Positions 21,983-32,045 of a DNA stretch of 42,175 nucleotides are shown here, piece after piece. The position numbers were made by a program, and so were the translations under genes. This DNA comes from a virus: positions 1-42,175 of the IMG/VR virus record IMGVR_UViG_3300040957_000105; one strand, written 5' to 3'. The stretch's first letter is position 1, and every line of letters starts with the position of its first letter. The notes below the pieces were generated by a model. It had not been told where the DNA came from. It did no database searches and was given only the letters and a program-made list of their open reading frames with translations.

Positions 21983-23995
21983 ATGGCAGACGCGATCCGC
22001 ATAGACATTTCCGCCAACACAAGCGGTGCATCGAGTGGTATTCACCTCGTAACGCAGGATACACGTGCGTTACAAGAGGCCTTGTCCGGTGCGGGTGCGG
22101 CTGGTCTCGAAGCCGGAGAAGAAATTTCGGCTGGGATGCAGAAAGCCGAATACAGCACCATGGAAGCCCGCCATGCCGCCATGTTGTTGGGCGAAGAGAC
22201 TGGCGTCCGCATTCCTCGTGCATTGACGGGCATCATCGCCCAGTCTGAAACTCTCGGACCCATCATGGCTACTGCGTTTTCCGGCATCGCCCTCATTGCA
22301 TTCGCCGAACTCGCCGCCAAAGCCGCCCAGAAGTTCACCGACTGGTATATCAGCACGTTCATTCTCACGGAAGCTGTGAAGGCGATGGATGCTGAGATGG
22401 CGAAAGACAACAAAACCATCATTGAAGCCAACGCCAAGGCCGCTGAAGCAAAAACCAAGTTTGAAGAGATGGGCCTCAGTGTTCAACAACTCGACAAGCT
22501 GAAGATGGACCGTTGGACTGATGAGTGGAACAAAATGAGTTTGGCGGTTGAAAACGCCGATAACCGATTGGCTCAGTTCCAGAGTGGTAGAACGACTTTT
22601 ACACAGGAAGAATCCGCCGCACAGATGGGCTTGCCCTCTGATGCAACCCGTGAACAAATCATTGCGGCTATGAGCGGCCAGTACGGTGCGTTAATGGCAC
22701 AAAAGGCGGCACTGGAGCAAGAGGGAACCATAATCCAGAAGCAAGCTGAGATGGATCAGGCAGCCGCCGCCAAAGAAGCCCACGACAAAGAAGTTGCTGG
22801 TGTCATGGAGTATGCCAAAGCTGGCGTATTCGCTGGGAATGTAATCACCGAAGCTGAACAAAAGGTTTTGGAAAAGATGGGCGTCGTGGGCGTCGCCAAC
22901 AGCGATCTTGCTGGTCGAGTGAAGCTGGACGCCACGCAGCAAGCTGAAGCTATCGGTCTCGTTGCCGAGGCTCACCGCAAACTGATGGCCGAGACGGAGC
23001 CCGACAACAAGATTCTCGAAGCTCAACTCGAAAAGCAGATGAAGGACGAGGAGAACGTCGCTAAAGCCAAGGTAAAGGAACTGGAAGCCGAGCTTCAACT
23101 CAACGCCGCACAGGTCAAGTCCCTCGCCGACGCAGCCCAGATTGCCGTGATGAATGACCGGGCTTCGGGCAACAAGATCAAAGAAGCCGCCGATGTCAAG
23201 GTGCTGGTCAAGGCATTGGAGGACCAGAAGGCAGCCGAACTTGCCATTGTAGACGCCAAGATCGCCGAGGCCGAGGCAGCCATGCAGGTTGCATTCTCGG
23301 CGGGCGGGCTGGACTCCGCAGACTTCATTAACGCTGAAGCCCAATACAAAGAGTATCAAGCCCGGCGTATTGCCATCGCCGATGCGGCCAACCAGAAGAT
23401 CGCCGCAGCACAAGATCGTGAGTTGTCGCAGGAGATGAAGGCTTGGAACACCTACCTCAATAACGCCAATGCCGCATTTGCTTCGTCCGTCATGCAAATC
23501 GTAACGGGTCACGAGACGATGAAAGAGGCCGCACAGAAAGCCCTCACTGGCATGGCAAAAGCGTTCATCGAATACACGATGAAGATGATCGAGCAAGCCA
23601 TCTTGCAGCACAGCATCCACAAAGCTCTCGATGCTTCCGACAAATCTTCAGCCGCAAGTGCCGCCGCAGCCAAGGCTGGTAAAGCCGTTGCCGACATCCC
23701 CGTGGTGGGTCCCGCACTCGCCGTGGTCGCCGCCGCGACTGTCTACGGTGCTTTGATGGCATTCGACCGAGGCGGTGTGTCCGAAGGCGGTCTCAGCTTA
23801 CTCCACCCGAAGGAAGCCGTCTTGACGCCGCAACAGACGGAGAATTTCCAGAAGTTGACCGAGGGCGGCGGGCTCCGGCCCGTTACGTTTGCCCCGGTCA
23901 TCAACGTTCACGGCGACTTCGACACCGACACTCACATGCCGGAAATCTGGTCAGCCTTCCAAGGAAGACTGAAGGCGATGGGAGCATCAATCTAA
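21983..23995 (+). CDS. Tape measure protein, 670 aa
   Basis: Sets tail length and is ejected with DNA. ATG lies two bases after the chaperone stop. It is Ala/Glu/Lys/Gln-rich and almost wholly helical, with hydrophobic stretches near residues 88-112 (LGPIMATAFSGIALIAFAELAA) and 570-595 (PVVGPALAVVAAATVYGALMAF) typical of tape measures. It ends with a GGVSEGGLSLLHPKEAVLTP segment common in this family. By the rule of about 1.5 angstrom per residue, 670 residues imply a tail near 100 nm, which is inference. Short for the family. Confidence 0.92.
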   Translation: MADAIRIDISANTSGASSGIHLVTQDTRALQEALSGAGAAGLEAGEEISAGMQKAEYSTMEARHAAMLLGEETGVRIPRALTGIIAQSETLGPIMATAFSGIALIAFAELAAKAAQKFTDWYISTFILTEAVKAMDAEMAKDNKTIIEANAKAAEAKTKFEEMGLSVQQLDKLKMDRWTDEWNKMSLAVENADNRLAQFQSGRTTFTQEESAAQMGLPSDATREQIIAAMSGQYGALMAQKAALEQEGTIIQKQAEMDQAAAAKEAHDKEVAGVMEYAKAGVFAGNVITEAEQKVLEKMGVVGVANSDLAGRVKLDATQQAEAIGLVAEAHRKLMAETEPDNKILEAQLEKQMKDEENVAKAKVKELEAELQLNAAQVKSLADAAQIAVMNDRASGNKIKEAADVKVLVKALEDQKAAELAIVDAKIAEAEAAMQVAFSAGGLDSADFINAEAQYKEYQARRIAIADAANQKIAAAQDRELSQEMKAWNTYLNNANAAFASSVMQIVTGHETMKEAAQKALTGMAKAFIEYTMKMIEQAILQHSIHKALDASDKSSAASAAAAKAGKAVADIPVVGPALAVVAAATVYGALMAFDRGGVSEGGLSLLHPKEAVLTPQQTENFQKLTEGGGLRPVTFAPVINVHGDFDTDTHMPEIWSAFQGRLKAMGASI

Positions 23996-24649
23996 ATGTC
24001 ATACCCTATTTGTCCCGCACTTGACACAGTTACGAGTTACATGTGGAGCATCAAAAAGACTCCACGCTATAACACGCTGGTACAGGAACCAGTATCAGGC
24101 CGTGGCTGCGTCCGTATCCCGCTCATGCAATTCCCGCTTTGGGACTTCGAATTCACCCTTGCCTACCTGCCCGGCAACCTGAATTACGGCTCCTCAGTCG
24201 AGAATACGGGCACGATCTACCAGCAGATCATCGCATTCTTCACTGCGTGCCAAGGCCGTCTGCCGTTTTTGTTCCTCGACCCATGGGACAACTATGTGCA
24301 GGGTCAGCAGATCGGAACCGGGGACGGCACCACAACCCAGTTCACCATGTACCGCCAGTTCGCCGCAATGGGGCAAACGGGGCAGGATTTGATCCAGAAT
24401 TTCGTGACGCCCCCGAACATTTACGTCAACGGCGTATTACAGACCGTGACCACCGACTACACCATCGACGAGTATGGGACCTTGACATTCAAAGCCGGGC
24501 ATATCCCGACATCAGGCCATGCCATCACGTGGACGGGCACCTTCTACTTCCTGTGTGCCTTCGCCAAGGACAGCTTCGACGACTTGGAACAGCAGATGGC
24601 GGGCATCTGGAATATCAAGCAGTTCAAATTTTCGAGTCAACTGAGTTAA
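23996..24649 (+). CDS. DUF2460 distal tail protein, 217 aa
   Basis: ATG directly follows the tape measure stop (TAAATG). The order of an N-terminal domain with RIPLMQFPLWDFEFTLAYL, IIAFFTACQGRLPFLFLDPWDN, then a DGTTTQFTMYR...TPPNIYVNG...DYTIDEYGTLTF barrel and a final ITWTGTFYFLCAFAKDSFD fits the TIGR02217/DUF2460 family (GTA gp12-like). These proteins form the hub ring at the end of the tail tube. It starts a four-gene GTA-like tail-tip cassette. Confidence 0.85.
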   Translation: MSYPICPALDTVTSYMWSIKKTPRYNTLVQEPVSGRGCVRIPLMQFPLWDFEFTLAYLPGNLNYGSSVENTGTIYQQIIAFFTACQGRLPFLFLDPWDNYVQGQQIGTGDGTTTQFTMYRQFAAMGQTGQDLIQNFVTPPNIYVNGVLQTVTTDYTIDEYGTLTFKAGHIPTSGHAITWTGTFYFLCAFAKDSFDDLEQQMAGIWNIKQFKFSSQLS

Positions 24650-24652
24650 GCC

Positions 24653-25810
24653 ATGAGCAAAGGATCGACAGCAACGCAACAGTGGTTGACAGACAACCCC
24701 CAGCATAACCGGGTGGAATTACTCGCCATTACCCTGCAAAACGGCGAGGTAATCCGTGCGGTGATGGGCACTAACGCCAACATTATCTACGACGGCGTGA
24801 CTTGGTACTCGGCGGCAAACGGCACTTGGTCCCGAGGCCCAATCTCGGGCGAGGCCGCATTCAGACCGAAGAGCAACTCCTTCACGCTCAAAGCCCTCAT
24901 GGCAACCGACCCTGCGTATGGGGACGTGGTGTACTACCCCAACACTACGACGACGCTGCTTAGCTGCGTTAATGCCGGGTTATTCAATGGAGCCCGAGTC
25001 GTTATTACGGAACTATTTTGGGCATTGGGAACGGCACACCCAACCAGCGGAGGCTATACGTTCACGCTGACGGTCGGCAACATCGGCGGTGCCAAGAGCA
25101 CGGACCGCTCGACGGCAAGCTTCGACGTATTCGATATGCTCTACATATTGAACCGTCCATTTCCGCCCCATAACATTCAGAGTCAATGCCGCCACGTGCT
25201 GGGCGACTACTCTTGCACAGTCGATCTTGCGAACTTCACCAGCACCCCGTACACGCTCGACGCATCAAGTACAACGCTATACCTCAACATACCAGTGCCG
25301 CTCCATGCCACGGGCACGTCGTACACGAAAGGTAATCTCGTGTTTGTCGAGGTCAGCAGCGTGTATTACCTGTTCATGTGCTTCACCGGAGGCACTTCCG
25401 CAGGGTCGGCCCCGACGTTCAACTACGCCACGTTGGGACAGCGGACAACGGACGGCGGCGTAAGCTGGATGTTCTTGGGATCGTGTGCAAGTACAACCAA
25501 CTCGGCCAACCAAGGATTCCCGCTGGGTTTCCTGACATTCACGAGCGGCAACAATGACGGCCTACAGGGCAGCATCAAGATACAGGTTGTAGTTACCAGC
25601 CCATCGCTATTACTGCAACTCCAGCTTGGGCGTCCGATGCCATTAGCTGTAAGTAATACCGACACTGTCGTGTTGACGTGCGGCTGTAACAAAAGCCTTG
25701 CGACATGCGGCACACTTTTTGCTCAGGCAAACAGCGGCAGGGCGGAAATGTCCACTTACTACTTCGCGGGCATGCCTTTCGTGCCTTCACCGGAAACGGC
25801 AGGCGTGTAA
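24653..25810 (+). CDS. DUF2163 tail-tip hub protein, 385 aa
   Basis: Matches the DUF2163/TIGR02218 family (GTA gp13-like) by order after DUF2460. Features are VELLAITLQNGEVIR with DVTWYSA-like strand, FNGARVVITELFW, the FDMLYILNRPFPPHNIQSQCRHVLGDYSC core, and a C-terminal GCNKSLATCGTLF...NSGRAEMSTYYFAGMPFVP with paired Cys that probably bind an iron-sulfur cluster or zinc. Between residues 210 and 280 lies an inserted carbohydrate-binding-like segment (GTSYTKGNLVFVE, TTDGGVSWMFLG). Its stop overlaps the next ATG (TAATG). Confidence 0.82.
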   Translation: MSKGSTATQQWLTDNPQHNRVELLAITLQNGEVIRAVMGTNANIIYDGVTWYSAANGTWSRGPISGEAAFRPKSNSFTLKALMATDPAYGDVVYYPNTTTTLLSCVNAGLFNGARVVITELFWALGTAHPTSGGYTFTLTVGNIGGAKSTDRSTASFDVFDMLYILNRPFPPHNIQSQCRHVLGDYSCTVDLANFTSTPYTLDASSTTLYLNIPVPLHATGTSYTKGNLVFVEVSSVYYLFMCFTGGTSAGSAPTFNYATLGQRTTDGGVSWMFLGSCASTTNSANQGFPLGFLTFTSGNNDGLQGSIKIQVVVTSPSLLLQLQLGRPMPLAVSNTDTVVLTCGCNKSLATCGTLFAQANSGRAEMSTYYFAGMPFVPSPETAGV

Positions 25811-26325
25811 TGACGGAACAGGAACTCAGGGACGCTATCGCCAGAGAAGCTTGGACGTGGGTAGGAACGAAATACCACGACTATGCGGGCGTGAAGCGTG
25901 GCAAGCATGCTGGAACTGGGGGTGTGGACTGTGCATTCTTCCCGCTCCGGGTCTATCAGGCGACTGGGTTCATCGACAAGAATTACAAGCCCGAGTGGTA
26001 CTCGCCCCAGAAATGGCTGAACTCGCCGAGTCAGGTGGACAAATTTCACCTCCGGCACGAGGACGACACGATGCTCAGGATTGTCGAGCAAATGCTCAAG
26101 CGTGAAGTAGTTGAGCCCGAGAAGCCGAAACGGGGTGATCTGATGATTTGCATGGTGGTCAACTCATGGACTCATGCGGCAATCATCATCGATTGGCCGA
26201 CCATGGTGCTGCACCCGGTTAAAGGGCGGGGCGTGATCGGAAGCCATGCACTACAAGAGGGCTTCTGGGCAAGCACGCCGAAAAGGTATTTCAGTATGTT
26301 CGAGGTAAGCGATGTCACTGTTTAG
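25810..26325 (+). CDS. NlpC/P60-family tail-tip peptidase, 171 aa
   Basis: Starts in the TAATG overlap. GGVDCAFFP gives catalytic Cys41, SWTHAAIII gives His121, and MVLHP gives His134, the triad order of NlpC/P60 cysteine peptidases. The position between DUF2163 and the J-like protein is that of tail-associated cell-wall hydrolases that open peptidoglycan during DNA entry. There is no signal peptide. It is the only clear peptidoglycan hydrolase in the window, so a double role in lysis cannot be excluded. It overlaps the next gene by 14 bases. Confidence 0.85.
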   Translation: MTEQELRDAIAREAWTWVGTKYHDYAGVKRGKHAGTGGVDCAFFPLRVYQATGFIDKNYKPEWYSPQKWLNSPSQVDKFHLRHEDDTMLRIVEQMLKREVVEPEKPKRGDLMICMVVNSWTHAAIIIDWPTMVLHPVKGRGVIGSHALQEGFWASTPKRYFSMFEVSDVTV

Positions 26326-29300
26326 TTCCGACCAAACACAGCCAACTCGATTGAACGGTATCCGCCTCAACGAAGCGGTACTCGGCAGAACCTTGCCTAT
26401 AGTGATTGGTCAACACCGTCTTGGCTGGTTGTTGGGCTGGTACGGTGACTTCGAATCGCAGCAGGTTCAGCAGGGCGGCGGCGGATCAGGTCTCGGCAAG
26501 GGTGGATCGACGGAATGGATTTACTACTCCTCTGTGCTGGGCTTCGTTTGCATGGGTCCGTGCTCCAACTTCCTCAGCGTATATGGCGTCGGCGGCACGG
26601 GCAAATACGAAGTCGATACGTACTCCGAAACATACACGATCCCGGCCTCTCCGGCATACCCGACATACACCCCGACCTACGCTGCGGACTATGCGGCAGA
26701 TGCGGGTGCTGGGGTCATCACGCCCTACAGTATCACGGTCAACGATTACGGGTCCCCAAGCCCCGTCACCCTAACGGGCAACTACATGTTGCCGAAGCAG
26801 CCAAATCCGCCGACGAATCCGACCCCGCCTCCGGGCACTTATACGCCTCCGCAGGCAGCAGCCGCAGCGGGCACATGCAACACCTCAGGCACCACGGTCA
26901 CGTGGGTCAGTGGTACGAAATTCTCGGCTGTATTGATCGGTAAGCCGATTGTCATCAACTCCGTGACCTACACGGTCGCCACATGCCCGTCAACCACGGA
27001 ACTCACCATCACAGTGAGTGCGGGCACCCAGACTGGTGTTGCGTTCTACACGGTCGGCTACTACGTTTTCAATTCCGGGGACGCGGGCGACACCGTTACG
27101 ATTACATACTCGGCTTACCGCTACCAGATCATCGACGAGGAGCTTGCCGATGTGCCGCTCTCAGGTCCGTATGTCGTTACAGTTGAGAACCAATCCGTCT
27201 GGAAGTCCAACGTGAGTGTCGTGTATTACCCGGCTGGTAATGCTTTGACTGCCGTCAGCGGTTCACCCGGTCCCGGACAGTACAACCCCAACGGCGGGAA
27301 TTACACATTCAATGCCGCACAGGCCGGGCAAGGCATCGCTATTCAGTACGTCTACACCGACTCCAATACCTCGACCAATGCCCCAAATACTTTGTCGCTC
27401 ACGTTCCAAGGCGGAGGGCTGGGTCAGCCCCCGTGGGCTTATTTGTCATCCAACGCACCGAGCTTTGCTCTGGGCTACAGCGAGGTTTGCTACGTTGCGT
27501 CGCAGGGCATGTATCTCGGCTACACGAACATGCTGCCGCAGTTGAACTTCGAAATTGCGGGTGCTTACCAATTCGGAAATGGCATCGTGGACGCCAACTG
27601 TGCGATTGCCATGTACAACCTCATGTGCAATCCGATCTACAAGCTGAATTTCCCCATCGAATATCTCCACGAATCGTTGCTGGGCACTTATCAAATCACG
27701 GGAAGCGTAACAAGCGGGACATTTGTGCCGTTTGAACAGGTCACACAGGGCACCACAGGGGCCATCACCACAATCTACAACACTGCCCCCACAGGCAGCA
27801 ACCCGATGATCGTCATCGGAGTTATCAGCGGCATCCCGGACGCCACGCATACTTGGGTCGGAGCGGATTCGGGTGCGGTGTACACACCTACCGCCAAACC
27901 CGCATGGACAACGGCTCCGAGCGGTGTTACTGGGTCGCAAAATTCTGCGGCAGCCTACTGGGCCTCGAATAATTGGTTCATCTCGGCAATTTTGGACAAC
28001 CAATCGTCACTTATGTCCATCTTTGGCGACTGGCTTGAGGCGGGTAACACCTTTGTAACTTGGGACGAAGGCTTGATGAAGTTCATCCCATTGGGAGATA
28101 CAACCGGAGTAGCCAATGGTTATATCTACCAGCCCCCGACCGGGAATAAGTCGGACATCACGCAGCCCGTGGTTGACCTCGACGACAACGACTTCCTATC
28201 TGACAAAAACAAAGCACCAATAGTCATCAACCAAGCTCCGTGGCAGTCACGTTGGAACCGAACAGGTGTACGTTACTCGCCGAGAGCCAACGACTACAAC
28301 GAAGATACTCTCGCCGTAGACGACATGGCGTCGATCAACCAATGGGGAGTAATGAAGCAGTCGGAGAAGGACTTTGAGTTCCTGACTACTTCCCAAGCGG
28401 CTTTGTTCAGTGCGTCGAACATGCTGCAAAGATTCCAAGCCATCTTCACGACCTATAAGTTCACGTTGAAGAACAATTTCTGCTGGTTGTCTCCGGGCGA
28501 CATCGTGACCATCACCGATGGTCTCCTCGGCACAGTAGGCTATATGTTTGGCCGGACCCCTGTCCGCATCATCAAGATGACAGACTCCTTCCCCGACAAG
28601 AAGGGCATCGAAATCGAGGCTGAGAATTTCCCGTGGTCGGTCGGCACAGCCCTCATCGGCAACCCGCAAGCCCAGATTCCGTCCAACACGAATACAGGCC
28701 AGAATGCCGATCCGGGCGACACGACCGCCATCATCATCGAAATGCCGAACCGTGGAGCACACTTCTCGGGCGACCAGATCAAGATTTTTTGCAACGGTAC
28801 TAACTCGGATTGGGGCGGCTGTAACGTGTTCTATTCGGACGATGGGACCACGTACAATTTCTACCAGCAGGTTAGTCAACCAGCCCGCATCGGGACCACG
28901 ACTGCGGATTTCCCATACTCGGCGACGAATCCCGACGTGACCAATTCGCTCACGGTCAATATGAGTCAGAGCGGGGCGGTGCTGAATTCCGTGTCCGATA
29001 CGTCATGGAACAATTACAGCACGCTCAGCGGCATCCTCAGTCAGCAGACGGGTGCATACTTGTCCCCGGTCAATCAGGCCAAGACAGGTTTCAACATTGG
29101 TACGAGCACGGTTGGGCCGGGCGGCAATGAAGGCCCACTCCCCGTTACGTTTGGCGGCAACCAAAGCAACGGTCTTTATACGCCGAACTGGGTCAACCCC
29201 GGCGATGTTACGGGCACCAGCGGTTTTGCCCATGTCACCGTAAGCCTGCACTCTTCTGGCGGATCGCAATTGCAGCAATTCTCGCTGTGGATGCCGAGTA

Positions 29301-30979
29301 CGTATTACAACGGCGGCGGCTTCACTGTACCTCTGAGCGGTATTGGGCAAATTCAGGGCGTGAAGGTCACATGCAATGCTTACGTCAGCAGTTATTCGCC
29401 GCTGGGTTACTTGCCCGGCAACCCTGAGCCCAGTTTGTTTGCTCAGCTTGTCGTGAATGGCACGAAGCAGGGCAACCAGAAGATCGTCTTCACGTCTCCG
29501 GGCTTCCCGACGACAAATACGGCTTACACACTCGGGAGTTCCACCGATCTGTGGGGCGTTACAAATTTGACCGCAGCTTTTGTGAACGCCCAGAACGGTA
29601 CGGGCGGCGTCGGCGACTTTGGTGTGGCGTTCTGCTGCTCGATGGGCGGCGACATCGATCTCAATCCGTCTGCCACGATCAGCGTGAACAACGTACAGAT
29701 CGAAGTATGGTGGGAGGGCGGCTCCAGCGGCCAGACTTGGATCAATCCAAACCATGTCACATCGGCATCGCTCTATGCCACGGCCCCATACTCGTTACTG
29801 GGCCAGACAAACACTTTGTGGCTTGCGGCCACTGGCTTCGCACCTTACAAGACATTGCCCTTTGGCTTTGAGCCAAGCGGCATCGAAGTTACATGCGAAT
29901 CCTACAGCAACACAAGCGGCACTGCGATTCTCACGGCCCAGCTTTACTACCAAGGCCAACGTATCGGTGGGCAAATCAACGCCCAGTTGACGGGCTCGAA
30001 CGCAACGTACTACTTCGGCGGCAGTGGCGACCTGTGGGGCGTCCCCGGCCTGAACCTCGACATCGTACAGGACCCAACATTTGGTGTGGCGTTTATCGTT
30101 ACGGATTCCGGGGCGGGGATCGGCGTTACAGAATATCTCCGCAACGTGAAGATGACGGTCTACGGCAACACGAGCTATGCACTGGAACTGATCGCTTACG
30201 AGAATGCCAATCTTGTTGCCGACAATACTTATGAGTTGACCAACATCTACCGTGGGCTGTATGGCAGCTATCCTCTGGACAGCCCGTCCGGGTCGCAATT
30301 CGTCCGCATTGACAACAATTGCGTGACTTACAAGGTGGACCCAACGTATCGCGGCTCGTCAATTTTCTTCAAATTCACGAGTTTCAATACTTATCAGATG
30401 CAGACCCAGTCGCTTGCCAACGTTGTGGCCTATGAAGTACCAATCCTCGGGCCAACTGCGGCACCGGGGGCCATTGATGCTGATTCGGGCGGCTTGGTCA
30501 CAGGTATCGCTTCCGTATCGAGTACGAATGTGAACTCTACATTCAAAATCAGCCCGATCATCGAGGCCTTGAACAGTTCCTATGGTTTCAATGCCGTGCC
30601 ACAAGGCTATGCGTTGGTGCAGGGGGAGGTGGGCGTAGGCACGCCAACCTTCCAGCCAATTATCAGCGGCGGTGGGGGCGGTGGTTCGATTTCGAACATT
30701 TTCTACCTCACGGTCAGTAGCAGCTACAACGCTGCGGCGTGGGATTACATCGGGTGCGACACCATTGGTGGACCGTTCACGATCTACTTGCCCGCAGCGG
30801 CGGATAACCCGAACGTGCAGGTCATCATCACCAAGATTTCGTCGGACACGAATGCCGTAACTGTAACAGCGGACGGCAGCGACACAATCGGGGACAACGG
30901 CTCAAGCTGGTCGTTCAGCTACATGAATACAACCATGTGCTTGACCAGCGACGGCGTGTCCAACTGGATTTTCAGCTAA
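26312..30979 (+). CDS. Tail tip / central host-specificity protein (J-like), 1555 aa
   Basis: The largest tail-tip protein. Overlaps the peptidase gene. An early domain has LNEAVLGRTLPIVIGQHRL, as in baseplate hubs. A Gly-rich loop and Pro/Thr linker follow, then a long mid-region with PTGNKSDITQPVVDLDDNDFLSDKNKAPI. Residues from about 870 are built of beta sandwich modules (VTGTSGFAHVTVSLHSSG and similar sets with repeated FGVAF). The end (SYNAAAWDYIGCDTIGGPFTIYLPAAAD...) resembles C-terminal domains of tail fibres. It probably forms the central fibre that contacts the receptor; the RBP domain is not identified. Confidence 0.85.
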   Translation: MSLFSSDQTQPTRLNGIRLNEAVLGRTLPIVIGQHRLGWLLGWYGDFESQQVQQGGGGSGLGKGGSTEWIYYSSVLGFVCMGPCSNFLSVYGVGGTGKYEVDTYSETYTIPASPAYPTYTPTYAADYAADAGAGVITPYSITVNDYGSPSPVTLTGNYMLPKQPNPPTNPTPPPGTYTPPQAAAAAGTCNTSGTTVTWVSGTKFSAVLIGKPIVINSVTYTVATCPSTTELTITVSAGTQTGVAFYTVGYYVFNSGDAGDTVTITYSAYRYQIIDEELADVPLSGPYVVTVENQSVWKSNVSVVYYPAGNALTAVSGSPGPGQYNPNGGNYTFNAAQAGQGIAIQYVYTDSNTSTNAPNTLSLTFQGGGLGQPPWAYLSSNAPSFALGYSEVCYVASQGMYLGYTNMLPQLNFEIAGAYQFGNGIVDANCAIAMYNLMCNPIYKLNFPIEYLHESLLGTYQITGSVTSGTFVPFEQVTQGTTGAITTIYNTAPTGSNPMIVIGVISGIPDATHTWVGADSGAVYTPTAKPAWTTAPSGVTGSQNSAAAYWASNNWFISAILDNQSSLMSIFGDWLEAGNTFVTWDEGLMKFIPLGDTTGVANGYIYQPPTGNKSDITQPVVDLDDNDFLSDKNKAPIVINQAPWQSRWNRTGVRYSPRANDYNEDTLAVDDMASINQWGVMKQSEKDFEFLTTSQAALFSASNMLQRFQAIFTTYKFTLKNNFCWLSPGDIVTITDGLLGTVGYMFGRTPVRIIKMTDSFPDKKGIEIEAENFPWSVGTALIGNPQAQIPSNTNTGQNADPGDTTAIIIEMPNRGAHFSGDQIKIFCNGTNSDWGGCNVFYSDDGTTYNFYQQVSQPARIGTTTADFPYSATNPDVTNSLTVNMSQSGAVLNSVSDTSWNNYSTLSGILSQQTGAYLSPVNQAKTGFNIGTSTVGPGGNEGPLPVTFGGNQSNGLYTPNWVNPGDVTGTSGFAHVTVSLHSSGGSQLQQFSLWMPSTYYNGGGFTVPLSGIGQIQGVKVTCNAYVSSYSPLGYLPGNPEPSLFAQLVVNGTKQGNQKIVFTSPGFPTTNTAYTLGSSTDLWGVTNLTAAFVNAQNGTGGVGDFGVAFCCSMGGDIDLNPSATISVNNVQIEVWWEGGSSGQTWINPNHVTSASLYATAPYSLLGQTNTLWLAATGFAPYKTLPFGFEPSGIEVTCESYSNTSGTAILTAQLYYQGQRIGGQINAQLTGSNATYYFGGSGDLWGVPGLNLDIVQDPTFGVAFIVTDSGAGIGVTEYLRNVKMTVYGNTSYALELIAYENANLVADNTYELTNIYRGLYGSYPLDSPSGSQFVRIDNNCVTYKVDPTYRGSSIFFKFTSFNTYQMQTQSLANVVAYEVPILGPTAAPGAIDADSGGLVTGIASVSSTNVNSTFKISPIIEALNSSYGFNAVPQGYALVQGEVGVGTPTFQPIISGGGGGGSISNIFYLTVSSSYNAAAWDYIGCDTIGGPFTIYLPAAADNPNVQVIITKISSDTNAVTVTADGSDTIGDNGSSWSFSYMNTTMCLTSDGVSNWIFS

Positions 30980-30983
30980 GCGG

Positions 30984-30990
30984 GTATTAG
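30984..30990 (+). promoter_or_regulatory. GTATTAG motif, copy 3
   Basis: Directly after the stop of the tail-tip gene and 6 bases before the next ATG. Shorter match than the others (GTATTAGG). Function inferred from recurrence. Confidence 0.25.
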
Positions 30991-30996
30991 GTATTT

Positions 30997-32025
30997 ATGG
31001 CAATTGCATACGTAGGCGGAGCCAAGGCACTATCGAACGCAGCCGATCTCTTCAGTTTGAGCGTGAACTACACGCCCACGATAGGGAACTATGTCGTCGC
31101 CATGGTACAGCTTGCTGCCGGAAACGCATTCACTGACGTAGCGTGTGCAACCAGCCCCTACGTAGAAAATCTCACCTACAGTGGTGGTGAGAACATCCCA
31201 GCCTCCGTGGGAATTTACGTTGTATACCAGTTTGTCTGTCCTGTCCTGTCGTCAAGTATCACAGCCTTCAATTTCTCGTGGACTGGCGGCGGTGGAACCG
31301 GGTTCACGGGGTCGGACAGTGCGGTTGTTACGGTTGCTGAGTATTCTGGCGTGGGCGGCGTGGGCACGACCAACTACGCCAACGGGACCACCAGCTATTA
31401 CCCATCAATTGCAACCACAAATACCGTGGCCAATAGTTGGATCGTTGGCGTCTTGGCGGCAGACAATACTCAATTGGGCGGCAATGGATTTTTCGCTGAT
31501 GTTGGAAATCTTAGGCTTCAGGAATGCAACACAGTTTACTGCTGCTCCGGGGTTTTTGATAACACGGCTGCAACAACCCCGGCCTCCGTCACCATCACCG
31601 GGCAGTTGGAATTCGGTTCTCCGTGGGCAGCCCTCACCATCGAGCTTTTACCGCAGACGTTACCGCAAGTGACTACGGAACCGGAAAGCAACATTGGTTA
31701 CACCACGACAACCGGAGTTGGCGACATCACGTTTGTCGGGGCGGCGTTTTGCAGCCTCGTGGGATTTGTGTGGGACACCGTAAGTCATGCTTCGAATCCG
31801 GGCAACGTGGCCCCAATATCCTCGGGATACCCCAACGTCAGTACGGTGGGGGGAGAGTACACACTCGGGCTTTATTCTTTGGGGCTCACAGGATTCAGTC
31901 TGGGCCAGACTTATTACACGAGGGCGGTTGTCGAAAATGGTCTTGGATACGCATACGGGAACGAAGTTTCATTCACGATGCTGGTTTATAAGCCCTCCCT
32001 CGTGCAGTACGGATTAGGCATTTAA
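30997..32025 (+). CDS. Tail fibre-associated beta protein, 342 aa
   Basis: The first 220 residues form a Gly/Ser/Thr-rich beta sandwich with NYVVAMVQLAAGNAFTDV and VVTVAEYSGV..., which also occurs as a repeated module in the next gene. From about residue 225 a fibronectin III-like domain (PESNIGYTTTTGVGDITFVGAAF ... TYYTRAVVENGLGYAYGNEVSF) follows. No signal or membrane segment. With no enzyme motif, it is likely a structural or ligand-binding component of the fibre complex. Confidence 0.7.
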   Translation: MAIAYVGGAKALSNAADLFSLSVNYTPTIGNYVVAMVQLAAGNAFTDVACATSPYVENLTYSGGENIPASVGIYVVYQFVCPVLSSSITAFNFSWTGGGGTGFTGSDSAVVTVAEYSGVGGVGTTNYANGTTSYYPSIATTNTVANSWIVGVLAADNTQLGGNGFFADVGNLRLQECNTVYCCSGVFDNTAATTPASVTITGQLEFGSPWAALTIELLPQTLPQVTTEPESNIGYTTTTGVGDITFVGAAFCSLVGFVWDTVSHASNPGNVAPISSGYPNVSTVGGEYTLGLYSLGLTGFSLGQTYYTRAVVENGLGYAYGNEVSFTMLVYKPSLVQYGLGI

Positions 32026-32045
32026 GGGATTCTTAGGTAGGAACT